Source of the DNA: Hymenobacter sp. PAMC 26628
GTDB taxonomy: Bacteria > Bacteroidota > Bacteroidia > Cytophagales > Hymenobacteraceae
Direction: 5' to 3'
Assembly: GCF_001562275.1 (NCBI RefSeq)
Contig: NZ_CP014304.1
Coordinates: 3,224,001-3,288,000 of the forward strand
Length of the DNA stretch: 64,000 nt
Part shown: positions 36,408 through 45,711 of the stretch, one piece after another
Position numbering within the stretch: position 1 is the stretch's first letter
How the letters are laid out: every line of letters begins with the position of its first letter
Program-made: the position numbers and the translations under genes
Notes under the pieces: generated by a model
What the model was told of the DNA's origin: nothing
Databases searched by the model: none
Seen by the model: the letters and a program-made list of their open reading frames with translations, nothing else

Positions 36408-36549
36408 GGGTTGAGCTGGATTGGCAATTGGAAGCCCCAAGGTGGGGCGTAATTCTGTGGGGAAGCTGGAGAAAAGCACTGCACCCGCTGTAAAGAAGGC
36501 CCACGCGGTGCACAGGCCTTTGAAAAAGAATGAGGTGACCGGTAGTCTA

Positions 36550-37376
36550 GAGCCTGTTATGAACTTGCGGCGTGTCGGGCGAGCATGAGGCAGGCGAAGA
36601 CGACGAAATGGAGTTGCTGCAAGCTGACGCTCAGCCGCTCGTAGTCGCGGCCCAGCCGCCGAAAGCGACTGAGCCAGGCGAAGCTGCGCTCAACGACCCA
36701 GCGCTTGGGTAAAAGCACAAAGCCGGTTTGGCCTTCGGGCTTCTTAACCACTTGCAGGTCAATATCGTGCACGGCTGCGGCATACTCAGCATCCTCGCCT
36801 GTGTAGCCTTGGTCGACAAAGCTTACGGTCACAGTCTGGCCCGTGATTTCCTGCACCTGGCGGCACAACTCGCCGACCTGCGCCCGCTCCTGCTCATTGG
36901 CCGGGGTGATGACCACACTCAGTAGCTGGCCCAGCGTATCGACGGCGATATGCGCCTTGCTGCCCTTGCGCCGCTTGGCCCCGTCCCAGCCCGCCCGGTG
37001 CCCGCTCTCAGGCGTGCTTTGCAACGTGCGCCCGTCAAGCACCACGACCGAGGGTGTGGCCGCCCGGCCGAGTAGCAGCCGCTGCAACTCGTTCAAATCA
37101 TGCACGATAGACTCGAACACGCGGGCATCTCGCCAGCGCGTCCACTGCTGATACACCGTAGCCCAGGGCGGCAGGTCGCCGGGCAGGTAGCGCCACGGGC
37201 AGCCCGTGTGGGCCAGGTAGCGCAAGGCGTTGAATACGTCGCGCAAGGGGTAGTCGCGTTGCGGCGCGTCCTCGCTCATCAGGCACAGGTATGGGGCCAC
37301 GAAGGTCCATTCGTCGTCTTTTACATCGCTGGGGTAAGCCATACCCCTAATTTCGTCATAAGTTCATAACAGGCTC
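36550..37376 (-). mobile_element. IS5-family insertion sequence, intact (827 bp)
   Basis: Perfect inverted ends (A)GAGCCTGTTATGAACTT at 36550 and its complement ending 37376, flanked by TA (36548-36549 and 37377-37378). One intact transposase. Confidence 0.9.
36557..37342 (-). CDS. IS5-family DDE transposase
   Basis: 261 residues. DUF4096 start (MAYPSDVKDDEWTFVAPYL, YPLRDVFNALRYLAHTGCPW), SVVVLDGRTLQSTPE (Asp), VSFVDQGYTGEDAE (Asp), RWVVERSFAWLSRFRRLGRDYE (Glu with Y-(2)-R-(3)-E). No frameshift, single frame. Confidence 0.95.
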   Translation of the reverse strand: MAYPSDVKDDEWTFVAPYLCLMSEDAPQRDYPLRDVFNALRYLAHTGCPWRYLPGDLPPWATVYQQWTRWRDARVFESIVHDLNELQRLLLGRAATPSVVVLDGRTLQSTPESGHRAGWDGAKRRKGSKAHIAVDTLGQLLSVVITPANEQERAQVGELCRQVQEITGQTVTVSFVDQGYTGEDAEYAAAVHDIDLQVVKKPEGQTGFVLLPKRWVVERSFAWLSRFRRLGRDYERLSVSLQQLHFVVFACLMLARHAASS

Positions 37377-37941
37377 TAGTGTTTGATGCCTTTGCCGTCG
37401 CTGGTATAAGCACTGATGTTGTTGTACGTCGGGTTGCCCCTGCCTTTGGCCGGGGAGCCGGCTTGTAGGTAAAAGTCGTTGGTGGTGGTGGCCGAGTTCA
37501 CGTCACTGTCCAGCTTCACAAACAGGGGATCATTACTCGTTTTGGAAGTCGAGATGATGTTGGTAATTTATGCCTTACCGAAGGAGCCGGCCGAGTTGAA
37601 GTACTTGCGGGTCGAGTCGTTGGCCGTGCAGAAGAAGTTGTTACCGTAGCTGATGTTCTTGGTATCGGCCTGGCCGCTGATGCCATAATAGTTGTTCACC
37701 AGCAAGTTGTTGTAGAACTGACCCGCAGCAAAGCGGTCGACCAGGATACCCCGGCCTGGCTCAGCGTAGCCGCAGCGGTACCCATTGGCCACCAACGTAT
37801 TGTTATTGACCGTCACGTTAGTTTGGGGCGTCAGCAGCTTGGCGTCGGTATTGACCTTGGTGCTGCTATTCGCATCGGCCCAGACAACGTGTAGGGAATG
37901 GTGCCTGTCACGCCGTCGTAGACATTAATTGACGACATTTA
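37376..37941 (-). pseudogene. Right-handed beta-helix protein fragment
   Basis: Minus-strand translation gives WADANSSTKVNTDAKLLTPQ, TVNNNTLVANGYRCGYAEPG, GILVDRFAAGQFYNNLLVNN, YGISGQADTKNISYGNNFF, a TAA at 37568-37570, then ITNIISTSKTSNDPLFVKLD and AGSPAKGRGNPTYN in the same frame. The repeating NNxL and GN/YGNN strands are those of parallel beta-helix (pectate-lyase-like) proteins. The 5' part changes frame near 37890. The 3' stop is made by the IS5 junction. Confidence 0.75.
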
Positions 37942-37943
37942 TT

Positions 37944-38843
37944 CTATTGCTTATCCAAAAAACTAAATATTCCTTTGTAAGCGTCGTTTAATTCGCTTTT
38001 GCTAGGGCTATGAAGACCTTCAGGCAGAAAGAGTACCACGTTTTTGCTTTTATCCTGATTTAGTAAATCAACAAATTTTTCGAACGTACTGGCCGGAACC
38101 TGGTCGTCCTTGCCGCCGTGCCACACGAAAAATGGCGGGTCGTTTTTATCGAAATAGGTTATCGGCTCGTACTTGGTGACAGTTTCCTTGGAAGCGTAAT
38201 CGGCGGAGGGGAAGAGCGCAATTCCAATCTCCTTCATTACGGGCACCTCATTGCTCGTAAAAACCTTTTCCACAACGTCTAATCCATCGACGGGGCCCGA
38301 AAAGTTTATAACGCCAGCAATCTTGATTCCGTCGGCTAACTTATCGGGGTATGCCGGATCATTTGCTGTAACCGCCACCATGCTGGCAATGTGGGCCCCA
38401 GCAGAAAACCCCGTAAGTATTACCCGGTCTAAATTGAGCTGGTAAGTAGTGCGGTTAGCCTTTAAAAAATTTAAGGCATTGGTCAAATCTTCCGTTGCAA
38501 TTGGAATTCCCCGCTTCAGGCGGTAATTCATATTGACCACGTTCAACCCCTTTTTTAAATAGGGTTGGATGTATCGTTCCTCTCTGGACTTGTCGCTTAT
38601 ATAATATCCGCCACCGTGCAGGAAAACGATAGTATAGTTTTTATTTTTCAGCTCATTTGCATTAGCTGACATATAAATGTCCATGGCTTGCTCTTTGTCA
38701 GCACCATAGGATACATCCTTAGTCACTTTGTAAGTGGTTTTTATTTGTTCGTCCGTTTTATCAGCTATTGAAACCAGTTTAGCAGAACACGAGCTGACTG
38801 CCAGCGAAACGAATAAACCAAAACCGAGAATGTTGTTATTCAT
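37944..38843 (-). CDS. Alpha/beta hydrolase, esterase/lipase (lipoprotein)
   Basis: 299 residues. A lipoprotein signal (FVSLAVSSCS) precedes a hormone-sensitive-lipase-like fold: FLHGGGYY oxyanion hole, GFSAGAH nucleophile serine, GGKDDQVP aspartate, GLHSPS histidine. Similar to BD-FAE/feruloyl-esterase-like hydrolases. GC is clearly lower than its neighbours, suggesting transfer together with the beta-helix gene. Confidence 0.9.
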   Translation of the reverse strand: MNNNILGFGLFVSLAVSSCSAKLVSIADKTDEQIKTTYKVTKDVSYGADKEQAMDIYMSANANELKNKNYTIVFLHGGGYYISDKSREERYIQPYLKKGLNVVNMNYRLKRGIPIATEDLTNALNFLKANRTTYQLNLDRVILTGFSAGAHIASMVAVTANDPAYPDKLADGIKIAGVINFSGPVDGLDVVEKVFTSNEVPVMKEIGIALFPSADYASKETVTKYEPITYFDKNDPPFFVWHGGKDDQVPASTFEKFVDLLNQDKSKNVVLFLPEGLHSPSKSELNDAYKGIFSFLDKQ

Positions 38844-39137
38844 GATGGTAATGTTTTCTAAACCGTTGCTAACGGCTGGAAAATTTGCGATGGTGAAGAG
38901 GAATTAAGAAATGTTGGTTCCACGCTTTTCAAGGCGGAGAAGGTGGGTCCGTGGGGCGGGCATTCGGTGGCTTTGGGCCCCTGTGCCCGGGCCAGCCCCG
39001 AACGGTGCGAATATCGGTAGCGTTTGTCGATAGCGGGCTGGCACGGAAGAGATGCAAATTAGGCTGCTGCGCCTGCGCTCCTTGGGCCGTGGTAGCCGGA
39101 CAACGCTTTAATGACCAGCATTATATAGCCGAACGTG
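38844..39137. other. Spacer without a recognisable gene
   Basis: About 290 bases between the esterase start and the broken plug-gene copy. No convincing frame, repeat or terminator; it presumably carries the esterase promoter. Confidence 0.4.
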
Positions 39138-39391
39138 CTTTCGCCCCTACCCATTCCTGCTCCTCGCCGCAGCCTGCGTGCCGCTGGGCACGCCCATCAC
39201 CTCCACCTCCACGGCCCCCACCACCGTGAACCGCGCCCGCGCGGGGGCCCCGGCCGCGGCGCTACGCCGACGCCACCTACTCGGACTTCGTGCAGAGCAT
39301 GGCGCCAACACGGCCGTGTTCCAGCCGCCGGTGGTGCCGCTGGGCCAGAGCCAGGCCCTGGCCTTGGAGTTCGACGTGCTCGGCAACCAGC
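39138..39391 (+). pseudogene. Partial, broken duplicate of the T9SS plug gene 5' end
   Basis: About 250 bases repeat 40451-40740. It starts CTTTCGCCCC like the real gene but lacks 15 bases including the ATG, then has the signal-peptide codons, a small deletion before GCGCTACGCC, and another near 39300. The similarity stops around 39391, 16 bases before the end of the convergent methyltransferase gene. Confidence 0.9.
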
Positions 39392-39406
39392 TTTGGAGCC
39401 GGGTCC

Positions 39407-40252
39407 CTATTTCTCGCCGCAAATCACCAGCGCGCTCGACGCAATTGCCACGTTACCGGCAGGGTACTTCTGCTTGACCAAGGCCAAAACTTCGCGTTTG
39501 ATTTTGTCGCGCATGGCGGCGTCGGCTTTGCTGAGCGCGGCCGCGAACGGGGCGGCTACTTCCGTCATCACGGTCCAATAAACCTCGGCAGTACCGCTGT
39601 TCAGCTGGCTGTTCACTTCGATTTCGGAAACATTTTTCAGGCCGGCCTGCCGGAACAAGTCCGCTACGAGGCCGCTTTGGGCGCACCGAAACATGCCCGG
39701 GGCCCCGGGCGGCGGTGGTGGCAGCTGCATGTTTTGGTTGACGACGCCCATGACGGCGGTGACCCAGAAGTTCTTGTCGGGGCCGTTCCAGACCGCTGTG
39801 GCTACGCGGCCGCCGGGCTTCAGCACCCGCACCATCTCGTGGGCGGCGCGCTGCATGTCGGGAAAAAACATGAACCCAAAGCGGCAGCTGATGGCGTCGA
39901 ACGTAGCGTCGGCAAACGGCAGCTCGCCCGCATCGGCCAGTGCGGTTTCAAAGTTGTGGAGGCCGCGCCGGGCGGCGGTTTCGCTGGCCACTGCCAGCAT
40001 GCGCTCGGCGATGTCGACGCTGACCACCTTGCCGCCCTTCAGCTGCGCCGCGATGGCCAGGCCCGGCTCCCCGGTGCCCGAGGCCACGTCCAGCACGTGG
40101 TCGTCGTTGCGGAGGTGCAGCCGCTCGATAATTGCGTCCCCTACCGGCTTCATGAATTCCATCATGAGGTCGTCCCACTTCTTCCAACCGGCCGAGAATT
40201 TATTCCACGACTCGCGCTGCTGCTGCCGGATGTCTTCCAGTTGCGTTTCCAT
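39407..40252 (-). CDS. Class I SAM-dependent methyltransferase (UbiE-like)
   Basis: 281 residues from ATG 40252. VLDVASGTGEPGLAIA is motif I; VVSVDIAERML motif II; LPFADATFDAISCRFGFMFF motif IV; RVLKPGGRVATAVW motif V/VI. Close in layout to UbiE/COQ5 and Methyltransf_11/25 enzymes. Substrate unknown. It lies between a broken and the intact copy of the plug gene, so it was perhaps inserted by the event that duplicated the plug 5' end. Confidence 0.9.
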   Translation of the reverse strand: METQLEDIRQQQRESWNKFSAGWKKWDDLMMEFMKPVGDAIIERLHLRNDDHVLDVASGTGEPGLAIAAQLKGGKVVSVDIAERMLAVASETAARRGLHNFETALADAGELPFADATFDAISCRFGFMFFPDMQRAAHEMVRVLKPGGRVATAVWNGPDKNFWVTAVMGVVNQNMQLPPPPPGAPGMFRCAQSGLVADLFRQAGLKNVSEIEVNSQLNSGTAEVYWTVMTEVAAPFAAALSKADAAMRDKIKREVLALVKQKYPAGNVAIASSALVICGEK

Positions 40253-40461
40253 AAAATGCGGTATTTGGCACCAAGTGCGGGTTGAGTAAACCGGCCGCAA
40301 CCAGCAAATAGCGGGCAGCAAGCGAAGAATATATATTAGTAATAGTAAATATATTAAACAAACAGCAACACTGATGATCTTGCTACTTTGCCACTGCGCC
40401 CAAGTTTCACGAGGCCGGAATTGGGGCCCCGGCCAAGTGGCGAAGGCGTAACTTTCGCCCC

Positions 40462-41799
40462 ATGCGCTTCTTGTTCTACCCATTCCTGCTCCTCGCCGCG
40501 GCCTGCGTGCCGCTGGGCACGCCCATTACTTCCACCTCCACGGCCCCCACCACCGTGAACCGCGCCCGCGCGGGGGCCCCGGCGGCGGCCCCCGCCCTGC
40601 GCTACGCCGACGCCACCTACTCGGACTTCGTGCAGAGCGTGCAGTGCTACGTGGCCACGGGCACCAACACGGCCATTTTCCAGCCCCCGGTGGTGCCGCT
40701 GGGCCAGAGCCAGGCCCTGGCGCTGGAGTTTGACGTGCTGGGCGACCAGGCCCCGCGCCTTTTGGCCCGGCTGGTGTACTGCGACGCCAACTGGCAGCCT
40801 TCGACGCTGATTGACAACCAGTTTTTGACCGACATCAACGAATTTTTGATTACTGATTACAAGATTGGCATCGGTGGGAAGGTGCCGTTTTTTCACTACG
40901 CGCTGCGGGCCCCAGCCCTGAAGGTGAGCGGCAACTACCTGTGGGTGGTGCAGGACGGGGCGGGGGCCCCGCTGCTCTCGCGCCGGCTGCTGGTGTACGA
41001 AAACCAGGTGTCCGTGGCCCTGCAGCTGGGCCTGGCGCCGGGCGGCGACCAGCGCTTCACGCTCCAGCAGCTCAACTTCGGCATCAGCTACGGGGGCGTG
41101 GAGCTGGTGAACCCTGCCGCCGAGGTGCAGGTGGTGCTGCGCCAAAACTTCCGCTGGGACAACGCCCGCTACGGCCTGCGCCCCACCTTTGTGCGCGACG
41201 CCGAGCGCCGGCTCGACTACCAGTACTTCAACTACGAAAACACGTTTCCGGGCCTGAGCGAGTACCGCTACTTCGACACCCGCTCCATCCAAACCGTGGG
41301 CCAGAACGTGCTGCACCTCGACCTGCGCGCCCGCCCCACGGCCGTGGCCCTGGTGCCCGAAACCACCCGCGCCGGCCTGGGCTATTTCCAGTACATCGAC
41401 GCCAACGGCCGCCGCGTGTTCGAGAGCCGCGAGTACGGCAACGGCGCCACCAACGCCGACTACGCCGACGTGACCTTCCAGCTCCGCGCCGACCAGCCCG
41501 CCCCGGGCCCCGTGTACGTGCTGGGGGCCCTCACCGACTGGCAGTTGAAGGACGCTTACCGCCTCACCTACGACGAGGCCGCCCACGTGTACACCGGCCA
41601 CGTGCTGCTGAAGCAGGGCTACTACAACTACAGCTACGCCGTGGCCCGCCCCGATGGCACGGCCGACGAAACCTACTTCGAGGGCAGCCACTACGAGACC
41701 GAAAACCAGTACGATATACTGGTGTACTACCGCCCGCCCGGCACCCGCACCGACCTGCTCATCGGCTACCAGGCCGTGGATGCTAACGCCCGGCCGTAG
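40462..41799 (+). CDS. Type IX secretion system plug protein (DUF5103)
   Basis: 445 residues with a lipoprotein-like signal (MRFLFYPFLLLAAACV). Matches DUF5103: an N-terminal beta domain (VQCYVATGTNTAIFQPPVVP, LGQSQALALEFDVLGDQ), a central region with LLSRRLLVYENQ, LRQNFRWDNAR, and a C-terminal immunoglobulin-like part (YVLGALTDWQ, GYYNYSYAVA, EGSHYETENQYDILVYYR). In Flavobacterium a member of this family plugs the SprA translocon of type IX secretion. Outer-membrane periplasmic location is expected. Confidence 0.88.
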   Translation: MRFLFYPFLLLAAACVPLGTPITSTSTAPTTVNRARAGAPAAAPALRYADATYSDFVQSVQCYVATGTNTAIFQPPVVPLGQSQALALEFDVLGDQAPRLLARLVYCDANWQPSTLIDNQFLTDINEFLITDYKIGIGGKVPFFHYALRAPALKVSGNYLWVVQDGAGAPLLSRRLLVYENQVSVALQLGLAPGGDQRFTLQQLNFGISYGGVELVNPAAEVQVVLRQNFRWDNARYGLRPTFVRDAERRLDYQYFNYENTFPGLSEYRYFDTRSIQTVGQNVLHLDLRARPTAVALVPETTRAGLGYFQYIDANGRRVFESREYGNGATNADYADVTFQLRADQPAPGPVYVLGALTDWQLKDAYRLTYDEAAHVYTGHVLLKQGYYNYSYAVARPDGTADETYFEGSHYETENQYDILVYYRPPGTRTDLLIGYQAVDANARP

Positions 41800-41830
41800 C
41801 GGGGGCCCCAGGGGGAGCAGAAAACTATAA

Positions 41831-41926
41831 AACGGTCATGCAGCGCGCAGCGCAGCATCTTTTCTGCGCCAGTAATCATGGTTACTGCTGCGGGAAAGAT
41901 GCTGCGCTGTGCGCTGCATGACCGTT
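41831..41926. repeat. Palindromic intergenic repeat, family A copy 2
   Basis: Arms starting AACGGTCATGCAGCGCGCAG and ending with the complement (AACGGTCATGCAGCGCACAG) pair over about 32 bases with one mismatch. Shares AACGGTCATGC and AGCATCT with copy 3. Confidence 0.85.
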
Positions 41927-41975
41927 CAATTGTACTCTTCAGTCTTTAGCGGGCTTTCTTCTTCATCTTCCCAGC

Positions 41976-42821
41976 CTACTGCCCGCTGAGCTGGGCGCTG
42001 ACCTTGAGCGTAAGGGGCTGGGGCCCCATGTAGCCGCCGCGCATGCCCCGGCCGCCGTAGCCGCCCATGCCGCCGCGCCCGCCCATGCCGCCGCCCATGC
42101 CGCTGTTGCTGCCGCCCACGCCGTAGCCGTTGTCGTCGGCACCGCTGCCTTTGGGCATGGCCATGCGGTTGCTGAGCACCGTGACGCCCACCTTGGCGCG
42201 CTGGCCACTGGCCAGGCTGGGCACCTTGCGGTAGAGTAGGCGCATGGGCACGGCCAGCTCGTACACGATGTTGTCTTGCGCATCGAGGGCCAGGCCAAGC
42301 TTCACGCCGAGCGGCGATTGGGTGTCGGTGTAGGTGGGTTCCTTATTGCCCTTGTAGTTGAGCAGCTCCATGTCGTGCACGTCGGCCAGGGCCTGGGCCA
42401 GGCGGGCGCGGCGGTCCTTGAGGGTCATGGGGGCGGCAGCCACGGGTTGGCCGTTGGCGTCGAGGGCGGGCTTGGCCACGGGCTCGGGGTGCAGCGTGTA
42501 GCGCACGCCAAACTGCTGCTGGTTTTGCCCCGTGCTGTCGAGCCACACCGTAAAGCCCTGGCTCAGCAGCCGCCCCTGCGTCATGGGGTCCGACACTTTC
42601 AGGCGCACGTACACCGCCCGCTGGTCGTTGAGCACCGCGTACTGGAGCTTGCTCTCGGCGTCGTAGTGCAGCGAGTCGGGGCCCCAGTCGGTGGTTTGGC
42701 CGTCGATGGTGGGCGGCGCAGCGGCGAAGCGGCTGGGGCTGGCGGCCTGGGGCTGGCGGCCGCAGGCAATGAGCAGCAGCGCGGCTGGGAGGCAGGCGGG
42801 TAAGGAACGGAAGGGCGTCAT
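41976..42821 (-). CDS. CBM9-like lipoprotein with glycine-rich tail
   Basis: 281 residues. Lipoprotein signal LPAALLLIACG. The first half resembles a carbohydrate-binding-9-like/DOMON-type sandwich: PPTIDGQTTDWG...LHYDAESKLQYAVLNDQRAVYVRLKVSDP, with SQGFTVWLDSTG. Near the C terminus there is a 45-residue stretch made almost only of Gly, Met, Arg and Tyr (GMGGGMGGRGGMGGYGGRG), then a final strand. The ligand is unknown. Confidence 0.75.
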   Translation of the reverse strand: MTPFRSLPACLPAALLLIACGRQPQAASPSRFAAAPPTIDGQTTDWGPDSLHYDAESKLQYAVLNDQRAVYVRLKVSDPMTQGRLLSQGFTVWLDSTGQNQQQFGVRYTLHPEPVAKPALDANGQPVAAAPMTLKDRRARLAQALADVHDMELLNYKGNKEPTYTDTQSPLGVKLGLALDAQDNIVYELAVPMRLLYRKVPSLASGQRAKVGVTVLSNRMAMPKGSGADDNGYGVGGSNSGMGGGMGGRGGMGGYGGRGMRGGYMGPQPLTLKVSAQLSGQ

Positions 42822-42979
42822 GGGCAGGGCAAAAAGGCGGAACGCCGCAAATTTACGCCCCGCGCCGCCCCCGCCGGGTGTAGACTCAATGAAGGCGGCG
42901 CAACCTTGGCACTACTTTGGCACGTTGGGGAGGAAATGCTGCTACGGCCGCGCTAATGCTATTCGTTTTACCTCCTTAT

Positions 42980-44425
42980 ATGAACCTTACGTATCTCCGC
43001 GCCGGGGCCCTGGCCGTACTCCTGCCGCTCGCCAGCGCTGCCCCCTCCACCCCGGGCTTGCCCGCCGCACCCGCCGCCCGCCCGCTGCAAGGCGCCAAGC
43101 CCGACCCGGCCGTCATCGCCCAGTTTGGTCTTTACAACGATGCCAAGCTGCAAAGCCTCATCACGGCCCGTGGCAAGCAGATGACGGCCATTTCGGACCG
43201 CCCCGGCGACTATGGCTTTACGGTAGTCGACTCGCCGATCATCAACGCCTTCGCCACTCCCGATGGCCACGTCTACTTCACGCGCGGCATCATGGCTTAC
43301 TTTAACAATGAAGCCCAATTTTCGGGGGTGCTGGGCCACGAGCTGGGCCACATCACCGCGCAGCACGGCAAAAAGCAGCAGCGCAACAATACCATTGCCG
43401 GCATCGGCATGCTGCTGGGCCAGCTTGCGGCTCCCCAGGTCATGCAATCCATTGGGGGAGTTGTGCAGCAGGGGGTTGGGTTGTGGATGCTGAAGTACAG
43501 CCGTGGCGATGAAAACGAAGCTGACGGCTTAGGCGTGAAGTACTCGACCAAAATTGGCTATGATGCCAGCTACATGGCTGATTTCTTTCAGACCCTGCAA
43601 CGCACTGAAGAGCAGAGTGGCGGCGGTGGCGTCCCCACTTTCCTCAGTACCCACCCCAACTCGGCCGACCGCTACACCCGCGTGAAAGGCCTCGCCGCCC
43701 AGGCCAAGCAGGCCACCGGCCGCAGCGCCTTCCTGGTGAACCGCGACCAGTACCTGCGCCAGCTTGAAGGCCTGACCTTCGGTGAAGACCCGCGCCAGGG
43801 CTTCGTGGAAAATAACGTGTTTTACCACCCCGACCTGAAGTTCCGCTTCCCCGTGCCCAGCGGCTGGAAGTCGCAAAACACGCCCGACCAGTTTAAAATG
43901 GCCGAGCCCAATGGCAAGGCCCTGCTGGTATTCCTGGGCGCGGGCAGCGGCACGCTCGACGAAGCCGCCCAGGCCCTGGTGAAGCAAATCGGCCTGTCCG
44001 GGGCCCAGGCCGAAAAAACCACCATCAACGGCTTTCCCGCCGCCGTGGTAGAAGGCGACCAGGCTGCCCAAGACCAGCAAAGCCAGCAGCAGAGCACGCC
44101 GGCCCACGTCCGCTCCTACCTCCTCCAGGACGGCAAGTCCATCTACGCCTTCATCGGCCTCGCCGCGGCCGCCTCGTTCGGCACCTACGCGCCGCAGTTC
44201 GACGCCGCAGCGAAGGGCTTCAGCCGCCTCACCGAGGCCAGCAAGCTGAACCGCCAGCCCGAAAAAATCCGCATCAAGACCGCCACCGGCACCACTACGC
44301 TCGCCGCCGCCCTGGCCGCCAACGGCATCGCCAGCGGCCGCTACGAAGAGCTGGCCATCCTCAACGGCATGAAAACCACCGACCGGCTGACCAAGGGCAT
44401 GCTCTACAAAGTGGTAGGCAGATAA
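42980..44425 (+). CDS. M48 family metalloprotease, secreted
   Basis: 481 residues from ATG 42980 with a signal peptide. The zinc site is LGHELGHITAQHG plus GDENEADGLGVKY (Glu third ligand), as in BepA/LoiP-type peptidases that act on outer membrane assembly. The protease domain ends around residue 240 (LSTHPNSADRY). The C-terminal half is a further domain, ending with a region (IRIKTATGTTTLAAALAANG...YEELAILNGM) that resembles a LysM-like or SPOR-like appendix as in other Bacteroidota M48 proteins. Confidence 0.92.
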   Translation: MNLTYLRAGALAVLLPLASAAPSTPGLPAAPAARPLQGAKPDPAVIAQFGLYNDAKLQSLITARGKQMTAISDRPGDYGFTVVDSPIINAFATPDGHVYFTRGIMAYFNNEAQFSGVLGHELGHITAQHGKKQQRNNTIAGIGMLLGQLAAPQVMQSIGGVVQQGVGLWMLKYSRGDENEADGLGVKYSTKIGYDASYMADFFQTLQRTEEQSGGGGVPTFLSTHPNSADRYTRVKGLAAQAKQATGRSAFLVNRDQYLRQLEGLTFGEDPRQGFVENNVFYHPDLKFRFPVPSGWKSQNTPDQFKMAEPNGKALLVFLGAGSGTLDEAAQALVKQIGLSGAQAEKTTINGFPAAVVEGDQAAQDQQSQQQSTPAHVRSYLLQDGKSIYAFIGLAAAASFGTYAPQFDAAAKGFSRLTEASKLNRQPEKIRIKTATGTTTLAAALAANGIASGRYEELAILNGMKTTDRLTKGMLYKVVGR

Positions 44426-44541
44426 CTTTCGGGGCCCCAAAAGCGCTGCCGCCGGGGCCCCAAAGTCGGCCACGCTGTGCGGCACTGGGCAAGCCGTTGT
44501 GTTTGCCCAGTGCCCGCGCCAGGGCAGCTACAACGCTCGGG

Positions 44542-44610
44542 TTCAAAATTAAAAAAGGTAAATTAATAATTTGATTATCAAGTTATTAATTTACCTTTTT
44601 TAATTTTGAA
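44542..44610. repeat. AT-rich near-perfect palindrome, 28-bp arms
   Basis: Arms 44542-44569 and 44583-44610 are exact complements (start TTCAAAATTAAAAAAGGTAA). The 13-base centre holds TTGAT-T-ATCAA, so the hairpin is almost closed. Nearly pure A/T inside a GC-rich spacer, 94 bases before the exporter operon. Confidence 0.95.
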
Positions 44611-44703
44611 TTAATGCTAATTTAACCCCTAATTAATACCAAGCCATTACGCTGATCCTGAAATTTGTGGCCTGATAAACTACCCGCTGGCTCCTTTTTC
44701 TGC

Positions 44704-45711
44704 ATGGCTTCTCATTCTGCTAATCTTCCCCCGCCCACTACCTGGCAGCGCTTTGCGCGCATGCTGGACACGGAGCGGAAGACAATCAACTACATCATTT
44801 TCTACGCCATCGTCACGGGCCTCATCAGCCTGACGCTGCCGCTGGGCACGCAGGCGGTGTTCAACCTGGTGTCGACGGGGGCCGTGTTTTCGTCGACCTA
44901 CATCCTCATCGGCGTCGTGTTTTTGGGCGTGGTGCTGGGCGGCATTCTGCTCATCGGGCAGATGACGCTGGTGGAGGCCATCGAGCAGCGCCTGTTTGCC
45001 AAGGCCGCCATCGAGTTTGCCTGGCGCCTGCCGCGCATCAAGCCCGAAGCCCTGGAGGGCACCAACCCGCCGGAGCTGGTGAACCGTTTTTTCGAAGTCC
45101 TGACCATTCAGAAAAGCCTGACCAAGCTGCTGATTGACCTGATGTTTGCGGCGTTTCAGGTGCTGTTTGGCGTCATTGTGCTGGCGTTTTACCACCCGGT
45201 GTTCATTGCGTTTGGCCTGCTCACCATTCTGCTGCTGGTGCTCATCTACGCCGTGAACTACCGGCGGGCCCTGAGCACCAGCATCGAAGAATCGGCCTAT
45301 AAGTACGAGGTAGTGGCCCTGCTGGAGCAGGTGGCCGCCGACCTGCCCGCCTACCGCCACAGCGAGGGGCAGCGGCAGCAGGCCCTGGCCCGCACCGATG
45401 CGCTGACGGCCGAGTACCTGAAGGCCCGCAACGGCCACTTTCGGGTGCTGAAGCGGTACTTTACCTACGCCGTGGCGCTGCGGGCCCTGCTCACGGGGGG
45501 CCTGCTGGTGGCGGGCACGCTGTTCGTGGTGTCGCGCCAGATGACGCTGGGCCAGTTTGTGGCCGCCGAAGTGCTGATTGTGCAAATCAGCGGCGCGATT
45601 GAAAAGCTGATGACCGGGGTGAGCACCATCTTCGACAGCCTGACCGGCGTGGAGAAGCTGGCCGCCGTCACGGATTTGCCCCTCGCCGACAACCACCCCG
45701 CCCATGCTTAA
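44704..45711 (+). CDS. ABC exporter transmembrane domain protein lacking the ATPase
   Basis: 335 residues from ATG 44704 with about six membrane segments (YIIFYAIVTGLISLTL, YILIGVVFLGVVLGGILLIG, LMFAAFQVLFGVIVLAFYH, FIAFGLLTILLLVLIYA, ALRALLTGGLLVAGTLF). It aligns by pattern with the membrane half of type I secretion ABC exporters, including the late GVEKLAAVTDLPL linker that normally leads to the nucleotide-binding domain. The protein ends there, with no Walker A or signature. The HlyD gene overlaps its end by eight bases. Confidence 0.8.
   Translation: MASHSANLPPPTTWQRFARMLDTERKTINYIIFYAIVTGLISLTLPLGTQAVFNLVSTGAVFSSTYILIGVVFLGVVLGGILLIGQMTLVEAIEQRLFAKAAIEFAWRLPRIKPEALEGTNPPELVNRFFEVLTIQKSLTKLLIDLMFAAFQVLFGVIVLAFYHPVFIAFGLLTILLLVLIYAVNYRRALSTSIEESAYKYEVVALLEQVAADLPAYRHSEGQRQQALARTDALTAEYLKARNGHFRVLKRYFTYAVALRALLTGGLLVAGTLFVVSRQMTLGQFVAAEVLIVQISGAIEKLMTGVSTIFDSLTGVEKLAAVTDLPLADNHPAHA

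Noticed and set aside
38951..39229. 92-residue ORF before the broken plug copy
   Set aside because: It runs into the pseudogene in a wrong frame and has no domain.
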